Source: Paramacrobiotus metropolitanus (Eukaryota; Tardigrada; Eutardigrada; Parachela; Macrobiotidae). Taken from it: 64,000 nucleotides of DNA. Each line of letters opens with the position of its first letter. Position 1 is the first letter of the stretch. The position numbers and the translations under genes are program-made. This document shows positions 23,843 to 36,850 of the stretch, piece by piece. The stretch is taken from NCBI RefSeq assembly GCF_019649055.1, contig NW_026570255.1:806001-870000 (forward strand). The letters are read 5' to 3'. A model generated the notes under the pieces. It was not told the origin of the DNA, did not search any database, and saw only the letters and a program-made list of their open reading frames with translations.

Positions 23843-26231
23843 ATGCTCAGCCTCATGCCCTTCGCTAAACGCGTGGACGTTCTCGGCGACGACGGAATGA
23901 TGCGCTTCGGGCGCGTGGTGGACGTAACGGAAACCGGGCTCTTCGTCGATCTGCTCTATCCCAACCGCCGACGGGAATACGTTCCCTTCAACCGGCTCTT
24001 CCTACCCAGTGAGACCAGCTTCACTGCACCGTCTCCCATGGATTCGGGAGAATTTTTCACTGCCGTGGAAGTCTTGGTACCGGAAACCCCGTCAGGACCA
24101 TTGATCTGGATGTCTGGGGAAAGTGTAGGCTTATGGCGTCGTGAGTTTGTGGCGGACTACGGAGGGGCGATTGTCCACTGGCGACATAAGGATAGCGGAG
24201 TGCCGTGCGCAGATTTCTTCCCCTCACAACGCATCCGCTGGCCTCAGCCACTTACCATGCGTCGCGAAGCGGGAAAAGATTGGCGTTGTATGGCCGATGA
24301 TGGCCCTGCGGGAATCGGCCCCGGACCCTTCGTTAAGCGTACTGTACCGCTCAACGATGATCTGCGCTTGGTATCCAGCGAAGAAGCGGAGGAACTCATC
24401 AAGCGACTGAATGATAGTGAACTGCGTGACTTTCCCTTCCCCTGTGAAGTGGACGTGGTGGAGCTCGTGGATGGCCGTTTGGGATACGTTTACCAGCGGG
24501 ATTATCGGGAAGCGTATGGGGTGTATGACCACAAAGGCGGGCGCTTGTTGGTAAGAAGGAATATTCTTCGAGTTTAAATTAACTGTTTATTCAGGATGTA
24601 GTACTTGTTTTCATGTACTCAAAATCTTTCTCCCAGCTAGGTTACTTTGCGTACGGCATGCGCGTGCATGAACTGTTCACCGGACAGTCCTCCTTCTCGC
24701 GCGCTAGTGGAGTACTTGTCGGTTCCGTATGCTTTTGCCGGTGGTAACGAGTGTTTTAATTCGGATCGTATTCTTATGGAAACCTATCGGTGATAAGAAG
24801 TATAATTAGGAGTTAAATTTCATGGACCGTTTTTTCTGTTAAACACGACTTAACACGCTGGCGACCACTTTAAAAACAGAAGCAAGCACAAGGTGACCAA
24901 AATATGAGAGCACTGACGTAATCTGTTGCGATTTTCAGACATCCCTCGCCAGTTTCCTTTCGGAGCTGAGAAGATTGTCTCCATTGTTGGACGAGATCTC
25001 CACACCTTGCGACGAGATGCCGTTTGGGCTGGAACTATGGCAGGAAGTGCTATCGCACTTGGACACGGTGACGCAAATGCAGCTGCGCGCGGTGTGTGCA
25101 ACGTGGGACCAGCTGATCGAGTCGCCATCGCTGCGAGGCTGCATTACGCTCGGAGGCTACACTGGCTTGAAGTTACGCTACGCTAAGTACTTACGCCTGG
25201 CAGCGGTGTACAAACGCCTGCAGCCCGGAACCCAGCACGTGCTGACACAGTCCGACGCTGGATGTCTCCCGTTGACCACCGCTGACCTGTTGATGCTGTA
25301 CGACATGATCCGCTACGTCGCTCAACATCGATCCGGAATCCGACTGCGCAGTCTGCACATGAGCCGTTTCCAGTTGAACCTGCGGATTAACGCGGCCGCC
25401 GAGCATTCCGGTATTCTCAAATGTATCCTGCATCAGTGTGATCCCGCTACAGTCCAGGACATCGAGAATGGCGCGTACGATCAGCTGAAGAATATCATTA
25501 CCGTATGCTGCTGTCTACCCTGCGACACAATCTACCTTACCAACTGCGTTGTGAATTTGCTGTGCGGCCGTTATTCTCCCGACCGTTACGGCTGGGAAGT
25601 GAAAACCGTTCATGTTAAGATAGACATTCCCACAGCGCGTTTGCCGATCGATCGGGATTTTCGCTGCGCATTGTGGGAGACGCTGGAGGCGGCGCTCCCG
25701 GTGCCGAATGAACGGGAGCTCGAAGATCTCCGATTGCGATGGGGGAACGAGTTTCAACTCAAGAAAATCGTCTGCGCGGTAAGATCGTTAGTAACGGAAT
25801 TGTACCTAATACAGAATAGAAGTCCTCAGTTATAAGCTCTAGAGTAGTTCCCTACGCTATTTATGCAAATTAACCTTTTAGGAAATTCGAGTATGTACCG
25901 CCGGTGCCTCGCAGCAGGCTCCGCTGTCATGCAGTTCGCGTGGGTCTGTTTACTTTTTTCTCGAGACAGTTCAGGACTAACTACCATTTAGTTACATCTT
26001 TGGAAATAAGTCAAATAACTTCCCGGTCGTAACCGACTTAATAATGATAACCTCATTAACCTGTTTGTTTCGTAGATGTTGTGCGCGCTGCAGTCGACTG
26101 AACCGCGTCCGTCAGCGCATTACCGCGGGAAGAAGTGGTGCGTGGACGGCCTGCAAAGCCTTCGACTGGAGGACCTGACGCATATTAGCCGGCATTTCCT
26201 CGTCCAACTACAACGAGATACGGCTTGGTAG
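23843..26231 (+). CDS. L5: F-box protein, subfamily A, intact (567 aa)
   Basis: Exons 23843-24550, 24939-25778 and 26076-26231; introns 388 and 297 bp; all phase 0. Exon 1 lacks a few residues relative to L1 (236 codons) and carries LMPFAKRVDVLGDDG. The F-box begins near residue 266 (LELWQEVLSHLD, LRAVCATW). The C-terminal exon reads HYRGKKWCVDG and ends RDTAW. The start follows the family-wide ATGCTCAGCCT; the in-frame GTG at 23810 sits in the presumed 5' UTR. Closest relatives here are L9 and L10, including intron and flank sequence. The role is inferred from the F-box: SCF substrate receptor. Confidence 0.88.
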
Positions 26232-28560
26232 TCGTTGCGCCGTCATACAACGGTCTCATAACGAAGCAACTAGCGGAAGCTGTCTCTTATAACGGTTTCA
26301 AGGTTTTAGCGGTTATTAGCACTGTGCGCATTTTCCAGGGAACTGCATTACTAGACTAACTATGCACATCATCGATTTTTTGGTTGCTGTTATTTTTTTT
26401 ATTTTGCTGCACCTGGCAACTTTCTAATTGGATGTCGGAGATGATGCAGGGTGCGCAAAAACTTTTAATTATGACAGTTTTTAGAGTACTCGTATAAAAT
26501 TGTCGGATTAGTGTTACTTGCTTCTGTTGTCTTAAGACTTAAATGGTCAAGTTTTGGATTGTGACCACTCTTCGCTCTGCATAAAACGCTCGTAGTTTTG
26601 CTTTGATGATATGTGGCCATACATCTAAAAAAATCGTGAAATTGGTAGAAACCCGCTCGTCCTCGAAGATACAGCTGGGATCCATTATAAGTAAAATCTA
26701 GTAAATAGTGCAAATATTGGTACTGCAGAATGGTTTACTGATGTGGCGATGTCAGTGGTACCGGCAGTTAATATTTGCCGTGATATACAGTGCATATAAC
26801 GGTGCAATACTTCCGTCATAAGATACCGCCACCGCTTCGGCGAAAACCTGCATGCGTTTATAAATAATGAGAATGCGAAGATTAGTGTTGACAGCCATTG
26901 TGAAGACTAAACATGTTGTAACACAGTCAACAAACAGCCACTGGTCAAAAACACACCCAGCTCTGCTGAAATGCGCAGTATGTGTCACTGTAATGGCGTT
27001 AGCTCTAACGCTGCATCAGTAAAACGTCATGGCTACTTTACATACAGAACGAATGACTGATAAAAAGCATTTAACCATCCAGAAGGGCGAGATGATTGAG
27101 GCGCACGATTGAACTACAGGGCACGTAATTGGGTCTTGAACAGATCAATAGTTGCCACCGTGGACTGCATTCGGCAGAAGGGTGGATGACCTTTACAAGT
27201 AAGATGGATGCCCTTCACTGAGGATCCAAAATCCACCCATCCCCCTTCCTGTCGGCTGCAATCGGTATCCACTATCCCGTAGTGCGAGTGTGTTTATCAC
27301 TGTGCTGTGTTTATCGTAAGGAACGGAGATCCACGGAAAATGGAATTCCACGGTGGAATTCCGCTTTCCAAATCCATGCTCCAGACGACGACGGATTTGG
27401 AAAACGGAATTCAGGAAATCCGTGGAATTCCGCTTTTCGAATGGAAATCCAAATTTCTGTATGTGAATTTCCAAACGAACAAAAACTTTCGAAATTATCG
27501 AAATTGACCCGGCATTTTCTCACATTTTTTACTTTTTTGCCATAGAACGCATGTCATTTTCCAGCAGTTTTCGATTTTTTTGGCGGCATGGAAACAAAAC
27601 ATGCACTGCTTATATTGCCACGACCAAAAATGCCAGTTTCTTTTTACTTTTCAGCTGTGTTTTTTATAGTAAACAGTATTTTTAGTAAAGCAAATTAAGA
27701 CGTCAGCAAAGTAAATTCGTATTCAGTAATTAGTCGTTAATAAGCTTCCATTTTATCAACAACAAGAGCTGGCTTAGTGGTCTGGCCAGGATGTCATCCT
27801 TAAACGTGGGAATTAGAATCAAGCTTGACACTATAAATCTGCAGCTAACAGTTAAATGGCATTAACTGAAATGATGGTTAATTGGTAACCGAGTTACATT
27901 GGGTAACTATCTGTATGAAAACAAAGCTAAAAAACTGTTTTCCAACGAAAATTGTGAAATCCTTGGATTTACGGAAATCCATTTAGATTTCCGTAAATCC
28001 ACGGAATCCATGGAAATCCATGGCAATTTCCTTTCCAAATCCTTTCCTCGGGCTCGAACCCGTGGAAATTCGTTCCTTAGTTTATCGGTCCCAATGATTA
28101 GAATGTATGTACGTACAGTCGGTACAGATATTGTGTATACTGTAAATTATATGCGTCCACTTGTTCAGTACATGACTTATACGGCATGGTGGGCGGCATT
28201 CATTGACGGTCTTTCTGATACAGAATATCGTTTAGACTGTTGAGCAGCTGGAACCAAGCTAGCCAGGGCTTAATATCAGTCTTTTTTAAACAGCCAACTC
28301 TCCAGTCAGAGCAAACGATGGTTTAATGGGCAATAGCCGCCAAGGTAACAATGATTGCAAGCGCCGGTGCACTACATGAAAGTTAAAATTTAAACATTAA
28401 AAAAACAACCAAAATCTCTATCTTGTCGTCAGAGCAAACTGGTTAAATACCGTAACACAACGTGTGCGCGGTCTTTGCCGATTAATACGTATCTGGCCGC
28501 ACGCACATACTATAGTAGTAATACTTTCTAGAATGGCTGAGAGCACTGGAGAATACATCT
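26232..28560. other. Intergenic DNA with degenerate GGAATTCC/GGAAATCC repeats
   Basis: No gene recognised. Near 27330-27475 the motif GGAATTCCGC / AAATCC recurs many times in both orientations, and a related cluster lies at 27945-28060. Within the second, GGATTTACGGAAAT (27965-27978) and ATTTCCGTAAATCC (27987-28000) form a perfect 14-bp hairpin with an 8-base loop. The short frame 27899-28243 is mostly this repeat and I do not count it as a gene. Confidence 0.6.
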
Positions 28561-29296
28561 TCACGCTAATAGGCGCTTGTTCGTACGTCGACGGGTGTGG
28601 CAGCGGTCAACGTCCAGATGCCGGTCAACGGATATATTCGTATCTCGGCATTGATGGAATGGGTCTCTCTTCTTCCTCACTCCTAAATAGCCCACTGAAG
28701 GCTTTTAACCAACCAACGCCCAGCTGTACATTAAACCTTATCCAATACTGCATCTCCACAAAATTTCACGGTACAGACTGCACAGCAGCAATCTTGGGTG
28801 ATTCTATGAGTTGGTGTGCAGTGCAGAACTGTAAATTTTGAAACTTTGCGGGATTACGTAGATTTAGTGCGGCCACAATTCATTGCAACATTGCCGTTGT
28901 TCTTCTTATACCTTGTGGAAAATTTTACGGTACTTTGGAATCAGGTTTGTTTCTTGATTATGAAACGAAGATTGGCTTTTTCTAAAAATTAAGAAAAAAA
29001 ATTAATAATTGCTAGTAGTTTTCTCTAAAATTTACTTTTCGCAGTTAAATTCAGAAAACATGTTTTCTTAATCTTCTCCATTCTCGCATAAGTCAGGTAT
29101 CAATTCTAACATTTGGTATTCTTTATATTACTACTGATTTAATTTTTCCAATAAATTCAAATATTCATTGCAGTAAATTTAATAAAACAATCATGATTTA
29201 ATCTTTAGAACATATAATAATAAATATGCTCTCTCTGATTAAAGTTATTAGGAGGAGGACGTTGTGTTATCCTTCGCTTGGCAAACACCATCCACT
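28561..29296 (+). promoter_or_regulatory. Upstream module and presumed 5' UTR intron of L6
   Basis: 28565-28850 matches, almost base for base, the reverse complement of the L11 upstream module at 57340-57590. Shared pieces include GTGTGGCAGCGGTCAACG, GGTCAACGGATATATTCG, CTCTTCTTCCTCACTC and TGCACAGCAG. A donor-like TTTTACG|GTACTT follows at 28929|28930, then an AT-rich tract, then acceptor-like TTAG near 29250. An uncoded first exon and 5' UTR intron are inferred. Confidence 0.6.
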
Positions 29297-31492
29297 ATGC
29301 TCAGCCTGATGCGCTACGCTAACAGCGTGGACGTTCTCGGCGACGACGGGATGATGCGTTACGGGCGTGTGGTGGACGTTGCGGAAGAAGGCCTCTTCGT
29401 CGATCTGCTCTATCCCAACCGCCGACGTCAGTATGTTCCATTCCACCTACTCTTCCTGCCGAGCGAAACAAGCGGACCAGAACCGCTTCGCTTTAGTTCC
29501 AAAGAATTCTCGACTTCCGTGGAAGTATTAATGCCAGATTCAGCATCAGGAGCGTTGATCTGGTTGCCTGGTGAAACAGTTAGCTTAGGGCGCGGTGGGT
29601 CGGTGGATTGGTACGGAGGAGCGATCATCCATTGGCGTGGGAAGGCCAGCAGATTGCCTTGCACGGATTTTGTTCCCATCCAACGCATCCGTTGGCCAAA
29701 AAAGGACGCCCTCACTCTGCCTCACGAAACGGGAAAAGACTGGCGTTGCTTGGCCGAAGAAGACGCTTCGATGTACGATCCCTTCCATCCAGGACCCTTC
29801 GTTAAGCGCACCGTGCAGCTGGATACCGAGTTTCCCTTGATATCCAGCGAAGAAGCGGAGGAGCTTATCAAGCGACTGAATGACAGCGAACTGCGTGACA
29901 TTCCCTTTCCGTGCAAAGTTGACGTGGTGGAGATTGTCGACGGTCGCTTGGGCTACATTTACCAGCAGGGTTATAAGGAATCCACTGGAGTATGCGATCC
30001 GAAAGACGGGCAGGCACTGGTAAGTCGTACGGAAGAATGTTGTAGTTAAGTCTGAAACAGCTTGCTTACTGTATTGCGCGGTTTTCAGGCGACCCTCGCC
30101 AGTTTCCAAGCAGAGCTGCTAAGAGTGTCAAAGTTACTAGCCGAGGTCCCGACAACCAACGACGGCATGCTGTGTCGGATGGAATTGTGGCAGGAGGTTT
30201 TGTCGTACTTGGACACGGTGACGCAGATGAAGCTGCGCACGGTGTGTGCAACGTGGGACCGGCTGATCGAGTCGCTAGCGCTGCGAGGCTGCATTACGCT
30301 CGCAGACTACACTGGCTCGAAGTTCAAATTCGCCCAGTACTTACGCTTGGCAGCAGTGTACAAACGCTTACAGCTGGGCACGCACCACGTGGTGACACAG
30401 TCCGATAATGGATACTGGCCGATGAGCATTGCTGAAACGATGCATTTGTCCGAAATGATCCAGTATATCGCTCAGCACCGACCCGGAATCCGCTTGAAAA
30501 CTCTGCATCTGCGTCGCTTCACTTTGGAGCTGCAGATTAACAGCGCCGCCAAAAAGTCTGCCCTTACCGAATGTCTCTTGCATCAGTCGGATCCGGAAAC
30601 GGTCCAGAGCATCGGAAAGCTCGATTCGTACCGGCTGGAGAATTTTCTTGCCGCATACGGCGGTTTGCCATGTGACACCGTCTATTTCACCGACTGCGAT
30701 GTGAAGCTGCGCTGTTGCTTTTTTTCTCGCAAATGGAACTGCTGGGGAAGGAGACTGGCCTGTGTGGAGGTCAACGTTGCGACAGCGCGACTGCCGATTG
30801 GTCGGGATTTCCACTGCGCTCTGTGGGATGCGCTGGAAACGGCGCTGCCTATACCGAATGAGCAGGAGTTGCGAGAGTTCTTAGCGCGGCTGAAATGGGA
30901 AGAAGAGCGCAAACTCAAGACGATCGTCTGCACGGTACGATGTTCAGCCACAGATTGCCCAAGTGGCTGCGCAGCGAGACCAACCTAAGCGAGAGAGTGA
31001 GACCTTGTCTCGATTTTCAAGGACTCGAATACAACTCGTAGCACAGGATGCTTGATGAGAGTAATTTAAACCGGTTTTTTCAATACCAACAGCCTTTACA
31101 GCATCAAATAACCTCGGAAACTTTTCGCTACCATTTAAGAAATGTTGGTATGAAAGTTATGTTTAGAATGACCTCTTCATCACACGGAACCGTCAGCCTT
31201 GGATAGCAGAACCAAATCCGCCATAATTGCACGTCGTTAGTTGGTCTTGCTGAATAAGCGCGCTCGCGGTTGGATTGTGTGCATGCCCTCTGGTAAGGGA
31301 TTCTCGGACTTCAGAATACACTGGCTTTCTTTGCAGATGTTGTGCGCGATACAGTCGGCCGATCCACGCCCCTCGGCGCATTACCGCGGGAAAAAGTGGT
31401 GCGTGCACGGCCTGCAAGACATACAGCTGGCAAACCTGTCGCGTGTTAGCCAGCACTTTTTGTGGAAACTGCAACGATATAAGGACTGCTAA
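29297..31492 (+). CDS. L6: F-box protein, subfamily A, intact (574 aa)
   Basis: Exons 29297-30019, 30089-30934 and 31337-31492; introns 69 and 402 bp, phase 0, donors GTAAGT and GTACGA, acceptors TTTTCAG and TTTGCAG. Exon 1 is a full 241 codons with VDVLGDDGMMRYGRV and YGGAIIHW. Exon 2 opens ATLASFQAELLR; the F-box is MELWQEVLSYLD, LRTVCATW. Exon 3 reads HYRGKKWCVHGLQD and ends RYKDC. Every exon is open with no lesion. It is the clearest reference copy of the family in the window. The upstream module is of the same type as that of L11. Confidence 0.9.
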
Positions 31493-32417
31493 CCTTTGCC
31501 GCGTCACGAAACAGCCAAAAACGACGGCATCCTTTTCTGCGTGAGTCCTGCGTCAGTTACGGACTCATGGTTGTTGTTAGCGCTGTTGGCATTGTGCGCG
31601 GACAGAAATAGAATAATAGGAATAAAATCGCCTCTGCGACATTTTATTTTGTATCCTGGGTTCGTAATCGAATAATATACATTCAACGGAATTTGAGCAC
31701 GTTTGAAAATTTTCAAAAAATGAAATGTTGCTTCTTCAGTCTGCTTCTTCTACATGGAAATAATAAAAAGTATTAGTGTTGATACCGCTCAGACGATAAT
31801 CTGCTCATAATTATCCCTATTGCTAGTGATCGCTGTCTGCGGTAATCCTGCAGTCTTTTGCATATTTTGTCATTCACATCACTAATAAAAGTATAACCAT
31901 ATCGTCGGAGTAGTACAGAGAATTCAGAATATGTGCTTGGATCTATGCGCTTGCTAGGTAAATCTATTGTTTCATTTCCGGCGTCAGGCGCGTAAAACAG
32001 CGCACAAGAGCGCGAAAAATCCAAACACGTGTTTGCACAGCTTAATATGTGCAGAAACTAACGTGTACTGTCAGCAGTAAGCAATAACGGATCCTTAGGC
32101 GAATAACAATTGGCCAGATCCGCATGCACTATTCAGTAGGCGCGCAACCGGCTGCAGCATAGCATCCGCTTTCAACTGACCTTTTGTGCAATCTGAACGA
32201 GCACTTATATGGAGCCCCAAGAGTTTTGCTGCTCCGTTGCTTACTGCTTGGCATTTTGTTGATTTTTATGTTGGGTGCCGCTTCAAATTTTTTGTGAAGG
32301 GATTTTGTTGTAGGCCCTCGTTCTTTGTCAGCGGACCGTTCCCCGCTGTTATTGCTGATCCTAGTAAGCTTTGCGTTTTCTAAATTCAACTGTGACTTAT
32401 GTCACTCATCGTTGACG
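31493..32417 (+). promoter_or_regulatory. L6-L7 intergenic DNA with the subfamily B upstream element
   Basis: The element lies at about 32131-32195: GCGCGCAACCGGCTGC, then TTTCAACTGACCTTTTG, roughly 270 bp before the L7 ATG. The rest, 31493-32130, shows no gene. The presumed transcript leader 32200-32417 is in frame with L7 from 32325, but there is no ATG in that stretch. Confidence 0.5.
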
Positions 32418-34897
32418 ATGCCCACCGGAATGCATCTCGTCAGCGGTAGTGTGCACGTCGTGTGCGATGACGGTATGATCCGCTATGGACGCGTGGTGGA
32501 CGTCGCGAACAAAGGTCTCTTCGTCGATCTTCTATGTCCCAACCGACGCCGTGAGTACATTCGAGACGGCCGGCTATATTTTCCCAGTGAAATTAGTAAC
32601 AGCCACCCATGGACGCCAAATTATGAACGAGCAACCGATGTGAATGTCCTGGTGCCGGAGACGCCGGTGGGTCCCTGGATTTGGTTGCCAGGTCAAGTGG
32701 TGAGCTTAGCGAAAGAAGACTCGGTGGTGGAACTCGGAGGCGCCGTCGTTCAATGGAAACGTGTGGACAGTCAAGCGATGTGCACTGATTTGGTCCCTTT
32801 ACACCGGATCCGATGGTCAGAGGACTCGGGATTACAAGGTCGCCGTGTCTTTTCCGAAGAATTCACCAAGCACATCCAAGAAATAGGTAAGGTTGCTAAA
32901 TTTTCAGCACTTTTTGAAGCCATTGAATGTTATTATTGTTATCCTCAAAATAATGCAGGCAAAATAACATTAAAGTGGAATACAACACCCCTTTTTAAAT
33001 TGTAAATGCAAAGAATACTGCTGTTGTGCAGTAGTTCGCAACTTTACAGTAAGGTTTAAATAATATAATATGTATGAACGAGTAACTGCGAGTGCATAAC
33101 CAGTTGTTTGTAAAATATAGTATTCAGTAAAAATAATTATCGATTGCAGTACTCGTACAGTCTTATACATAAAACATAGTTATTGGTATTACAAGGTACA
33201 GTCAGATCCCGGCATCATTTATCCTGCCGATTATGCCATGATACAGATTCTTTTAACTCCTTTAGAATAAAGACCTATGAGACGGTTCGCCGTTGACCTT
33301 TATTTCAGACGAAAATCGCTTGAATCGTAAATTTCCGTTTTTACGATTTCTGGGTGCTAATTTTTTGGAATTAATTGAAATTTTTTTTCTGCATTTGTTG
33401 CTTTGCCAGTGTAACTCGCGTCTCGCTCCTAGGTAGGCTAGGCTTCGAACGAATGAAAAACGTACCACTGGGCGTGTATTTAAAAATGTTTATTTCTCCA
33501 TTCGGAAATCTAGAGCATTTTAAACACGCCGAGAACGTTTGATCGTTTGATTTTAACGTCCGATTTCAACTATCCAACTAGGCGAAGATATCCGATCACT
33601 CTCCATTGAAGATTCACACGCTCTCCGGATTAGGCTAAATCAGCGTGATTTAAGGATAGAGAACCGTAAAGTGACGGTGCTGAATCTCAGGGATGGACGA
33701 CTGGAATTCATATCGTTCCCAGTAAAATCCGACCAGTCCCCCGGGGACAACAATCTTTGGGTGAGAAGAAAAACATTTTCATTTGACTGCTACGTGTACT
33801 GTTGCGACACGGCTGTTACGTGTAATTTTGCAGGTGGCTGTTGATAGCTTATACATCGAGCTGGTTAGTCTGCGGAGTATCGGTAGAAGAATGGCAACCG
33901 GCTCCAGCGTTAACATACCACCGGAATTGTGGGGTCTGGTTTTCTCAGAATTAGACACTGTAACTCAAACGAACCTGCGCTCGGTCTGCGCAGCGTGGAA
34001 CGCAGTGATGGACACCCCATCCGTGCGTACCTGTATCCTGCTTGGTTTGGACAACTCCGTTACCGTTTTTCAAAGGTCTGCAGCGGTTTATTGGTGCCTG
34101 AAATCTACCACGAAGACCATTATTGCGGCACCTCGGAGTACACGCCTTGAGACGCCCGATATAATGTCCCTCGGACGCATGATTCGCTACGTCGCTGAAC
34201 AAGGAGTTGGAATTCGCTTACAAAGCGTAGGCCTGGCTAAATGTGACATGGACCTTCAGGTAAACCTGGGAGCCGAGTTTATGGCCAGCGGTTACTGCAA
34301 TCAAGATGCGCCAGCGGGCGGTGCTGCGGACCATGCGGTGAAACGAACGTGGATCGGACATCCGGGAAATCGTTCATTTCAGCTTCAGGATTTCGTTGCG
34401 GTTTACAGCAGTGTACCATTTGATGCCATCCTACTGGTCGACTTCCGCATTAGACTGGTGTATTATATTAGATTGCATGGCGAGGACACTCCCGTGTCCG
34501 TCTCGATTGTGGTGCCCAGACTGAAAGTCCCATCGAACCAGAATCGCTACTGCGCGCTGTGGGGTGCGTTGGACGCATCGTTGCCAGAGATTGGCGAAGA
34601 GAAACTACAGGAGCTCTTCCAGAGTTTTTCGAACTGCAGGATGTCAAACGGATTCAGCTGCCTAGCAGCTAAGGTACAATTACAAAATTCAGCGCGTTTT
34701 TTTGTGTTTCCTACCAATGCCTATTGGTATTTTTGCAGTTACTCTGTGCTACCCAGTCAGCCGATCCGCGTCCCTCTTCGCACTATCGAGCCAAGAAGTG
34801 GTGCATCGATGGCCTCGTCGGTTTGCAGCTGGAGAAACTGTCGCGCATATCCCATCACTTCCTTGCTGCCCTGATAGAAACTCGCCAGTGGGTGTGA
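32418..34897 (+). CDS. L7: F-box protein, subfamily B, intact four-exon gene (548 aa)
   Basis: Exons 32418-32886 (phase 1 end), 33582-33760, 33834-34673 and 34739-34897; introns 695, 73 and 65 bp. The first two exons together correspond to exon 1 of subfamily A. Exon 1 contains VHVVCDDGMIRYGRVVDV and YIRDGRLYFPSE. Exon 2 ends in LNLRDGRLEFISF. The F-box in exon 3 reads IPPELWGLVFSELD, LRSVCAAW. Exon 4 reads HYRAKKWCIDGL and ends TRQWV. The ATG at 32418 is the first in-frame ATG; another follows at MHL. It is the only undamaged subfamily B copy, so its frame serves as the reference for lesions in L2 and L13. Confidence 0.87.
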
Positions 34898-35985
34898 TAT
34901 AAAACCCGATGCTATTCTTGTCAAGAAAGTTTTGCGTTATTATTCTTTTGCCGTTGTCGTGAGTTCAGTTACAGTCGCTATACGTAGTTAGAATACATAG
35001 TCACGAATATAAATGTTATTCCGCTTGTCTTATTTTGTCCTCCGTGATTGGAACGTTTTCTGTGTCCAATGATTGGTTACTTTCGCAGCTGCGATTTAGT
35101 TTTCTCAGTTCTGAGATCTTGAGTATTATTTTCTGAATGTGTTATTATTTTTCGAATATTTTGTACAACGTGATCGTAAACTTGGCGTGCGTGAAAAGGT
35201 TTTAATAAACTGCGATAAAATTTTGCAACTTCTGCTTTAAAATATTCGTTGGTATGCTTTTGGCTGATGCTTGCCATCTATCTCGATACACAAAACAATT
35301 GCAAGTTCGTTGAGTTGCCGAATATTTGAAGAGCACTGCAAACGGAAATTACTTTCATTTTAGTCGTAAAATAACAGCGCTAGCAACACTATGCCTGTGA
35401 AAGGAACCGAGTGCTAGGTTTCCCTTTTTGGGTCTGAAAAGCCGGAAGCAGTTTATATACACTGAACTACACGGTTGACGCTATTAATTCCTGTATTTAA
35501 TGCCATACTTTGTGATAACAAGAACTTCATTAACTTGGGCCGAAAAAAAATCAACGCCCCCAACGAGAGAGCTGATAATAGCAATCGGGAATGTCTAACG
35601 CCTGGGAAGAAGTATAAAGTGCCAACTGCACCGGTACTGTTTCCCAATGCCGGTGCGCGCAAAACAGCAAAGATACAATCATGTTACTTTGCGGATTCCA
35701 TCGACCAAGCAGAACCGTTCACGAATCTCTGCACTAGGACTTAGCTTGGTCGTTACCCGGTATCCAACCTCGTCCGACCCAGGGCTTTCGCGGGTTGACA
35801 GTGTTGACCTTTCGTTAGTTGGCGCTTTACAGGATATCTCCATCAGTGTTCGCATATTGCGCCTACGATTTTCACGCTTCTTTCGACACTTTGTGTCTCG
35901 AGCACCAACTACATCACCGCAGGAAATGTGATCCATAATTCGAGTGCTTCAATTTGACCGTCAGCCAAAGTTTTTGCGCTATGAT
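34898..35985. other. Intergenic DNA downstream of L7
   Basis: No exon, RNA gene or transposon recognised. Short frames at 35475-35744 and 35679-35936 overlap on opposite strands and have no recognisable motif. Confidence 0.5.
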
Positions 35986-36276
35986 TCACGTAGCCCTTAA
36001 CCGTATCAGCTGCTGCGTGACGGCAATTTGCCCCTCCAGCATCATCCCGGGATTCATTGTCCGGTCTTCGCCGAACATGTGGTGTTTAACCAGTTTATTC
36101 TCAGGCAGCCACTTCCATGCGCGCGATCCAGCGTCCCAGAGGGCGGCGCTGCTCTTCCTGGTGCTGCATAGCCACGTTTGGTACACCCAGCAGACTTCAC
36201 GAATGTTCTGCACCAGACGCATAGAGTGTGCGATGTAATACAGGCCCCGGTTCAGCTCGTGCAGATTCCGATACAC
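35986..36276 (-). pseudogene. Fragment related to the unrecognised gene at 9975/17274
   Basis: An open minus-strand frame of 96 codons: LHELNRGLYYIAHSMRL, then ALWDAGSRAWKWLPENK, FGEDRTMNPGMMLEGQ and LIRLRAT. Its DNA and protein match the plus-strand fragment at 9975-10160 (SRAWK, the K-H-M-GE segment, LE-Q, LR-T). It extends that family about 50 residues further N-terminal. A GTGAATC right after LRAT could be a donor, so it may be a single exon. It has the amino-acid variety of a real protein, but I cannot name a family, start or end. Confidence 0.4.
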
Positions 36277-36379
36277 GTCGATTCAGATAAGTCTGGTCAG
36301 CGTGATGCGAGCACTTCTACGCTTAAGCGCGCTTGTTTTTACGCCCCACTTCGTGTGGCACCGATCAACGACCATTTCT

Positions 36380-36850
36380 AGCATTGTGCTTTCGGCATTG
36401 ATCGAATGCGTCATTCTTTTTCTCACTCAGAAACAGCAATTTACGATGATGAGTCGCCCGCGCTGCGTGCCGCACTGCGCTAGTTACAAACACTAGCGGG
36501 AAGTTCAGGTTCAGTAGCGATTCCGCATAGAGGTGGTGTACAAACCCCCTTACGATAAGCATTTTGGCAGCGCTATTGCTGAATCGCCTGGATTTCCGCT
36601 GAGCATTGTGGGATGTATTAGACGGGGCGCTGCCGAAAACGATTGACGAAAAACGATTCTCGTATTCTGTTTGGTTGCTTTCTAGTTTCTTTGTAAGTAC
36701 TGTACAGTCTGTAGTTGTTGGATACTGCGAGTATTTTCTACATTTTGTCCGGCTGATCCGCGCCCGTTGGTGCACTATCGCGGGGATATGGCATGTGGAT
36801 GCCTGCAAGGTTTGCAGCTGGTCAACCTCTCCGCGAAGGACAGCATGGTT
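36380..36850 (+). pseudogene. Heavily decayed F-box family copy
   Basis: Three family pieces lie in correct order but are almost collapsed together. 36380-36435 resembles the subfamily A upstream module (GGCATTGATCGAATGCGTC then a pyrimidine tract and CTCACTCAGAAACAGC). 36588-36645 resembles the end of exon 2 (GGATTTCCGCTGAGCATTGT, GGGGCGCTGCCG). 36748-36830 resembles exon 3 (CTGATCCGCGCCCGTTGGTG, TGCAAGGTTTGCAGCTG). Exon 1 and most of exon 2 are gone and the frames are broken. Confidence 0.65.
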
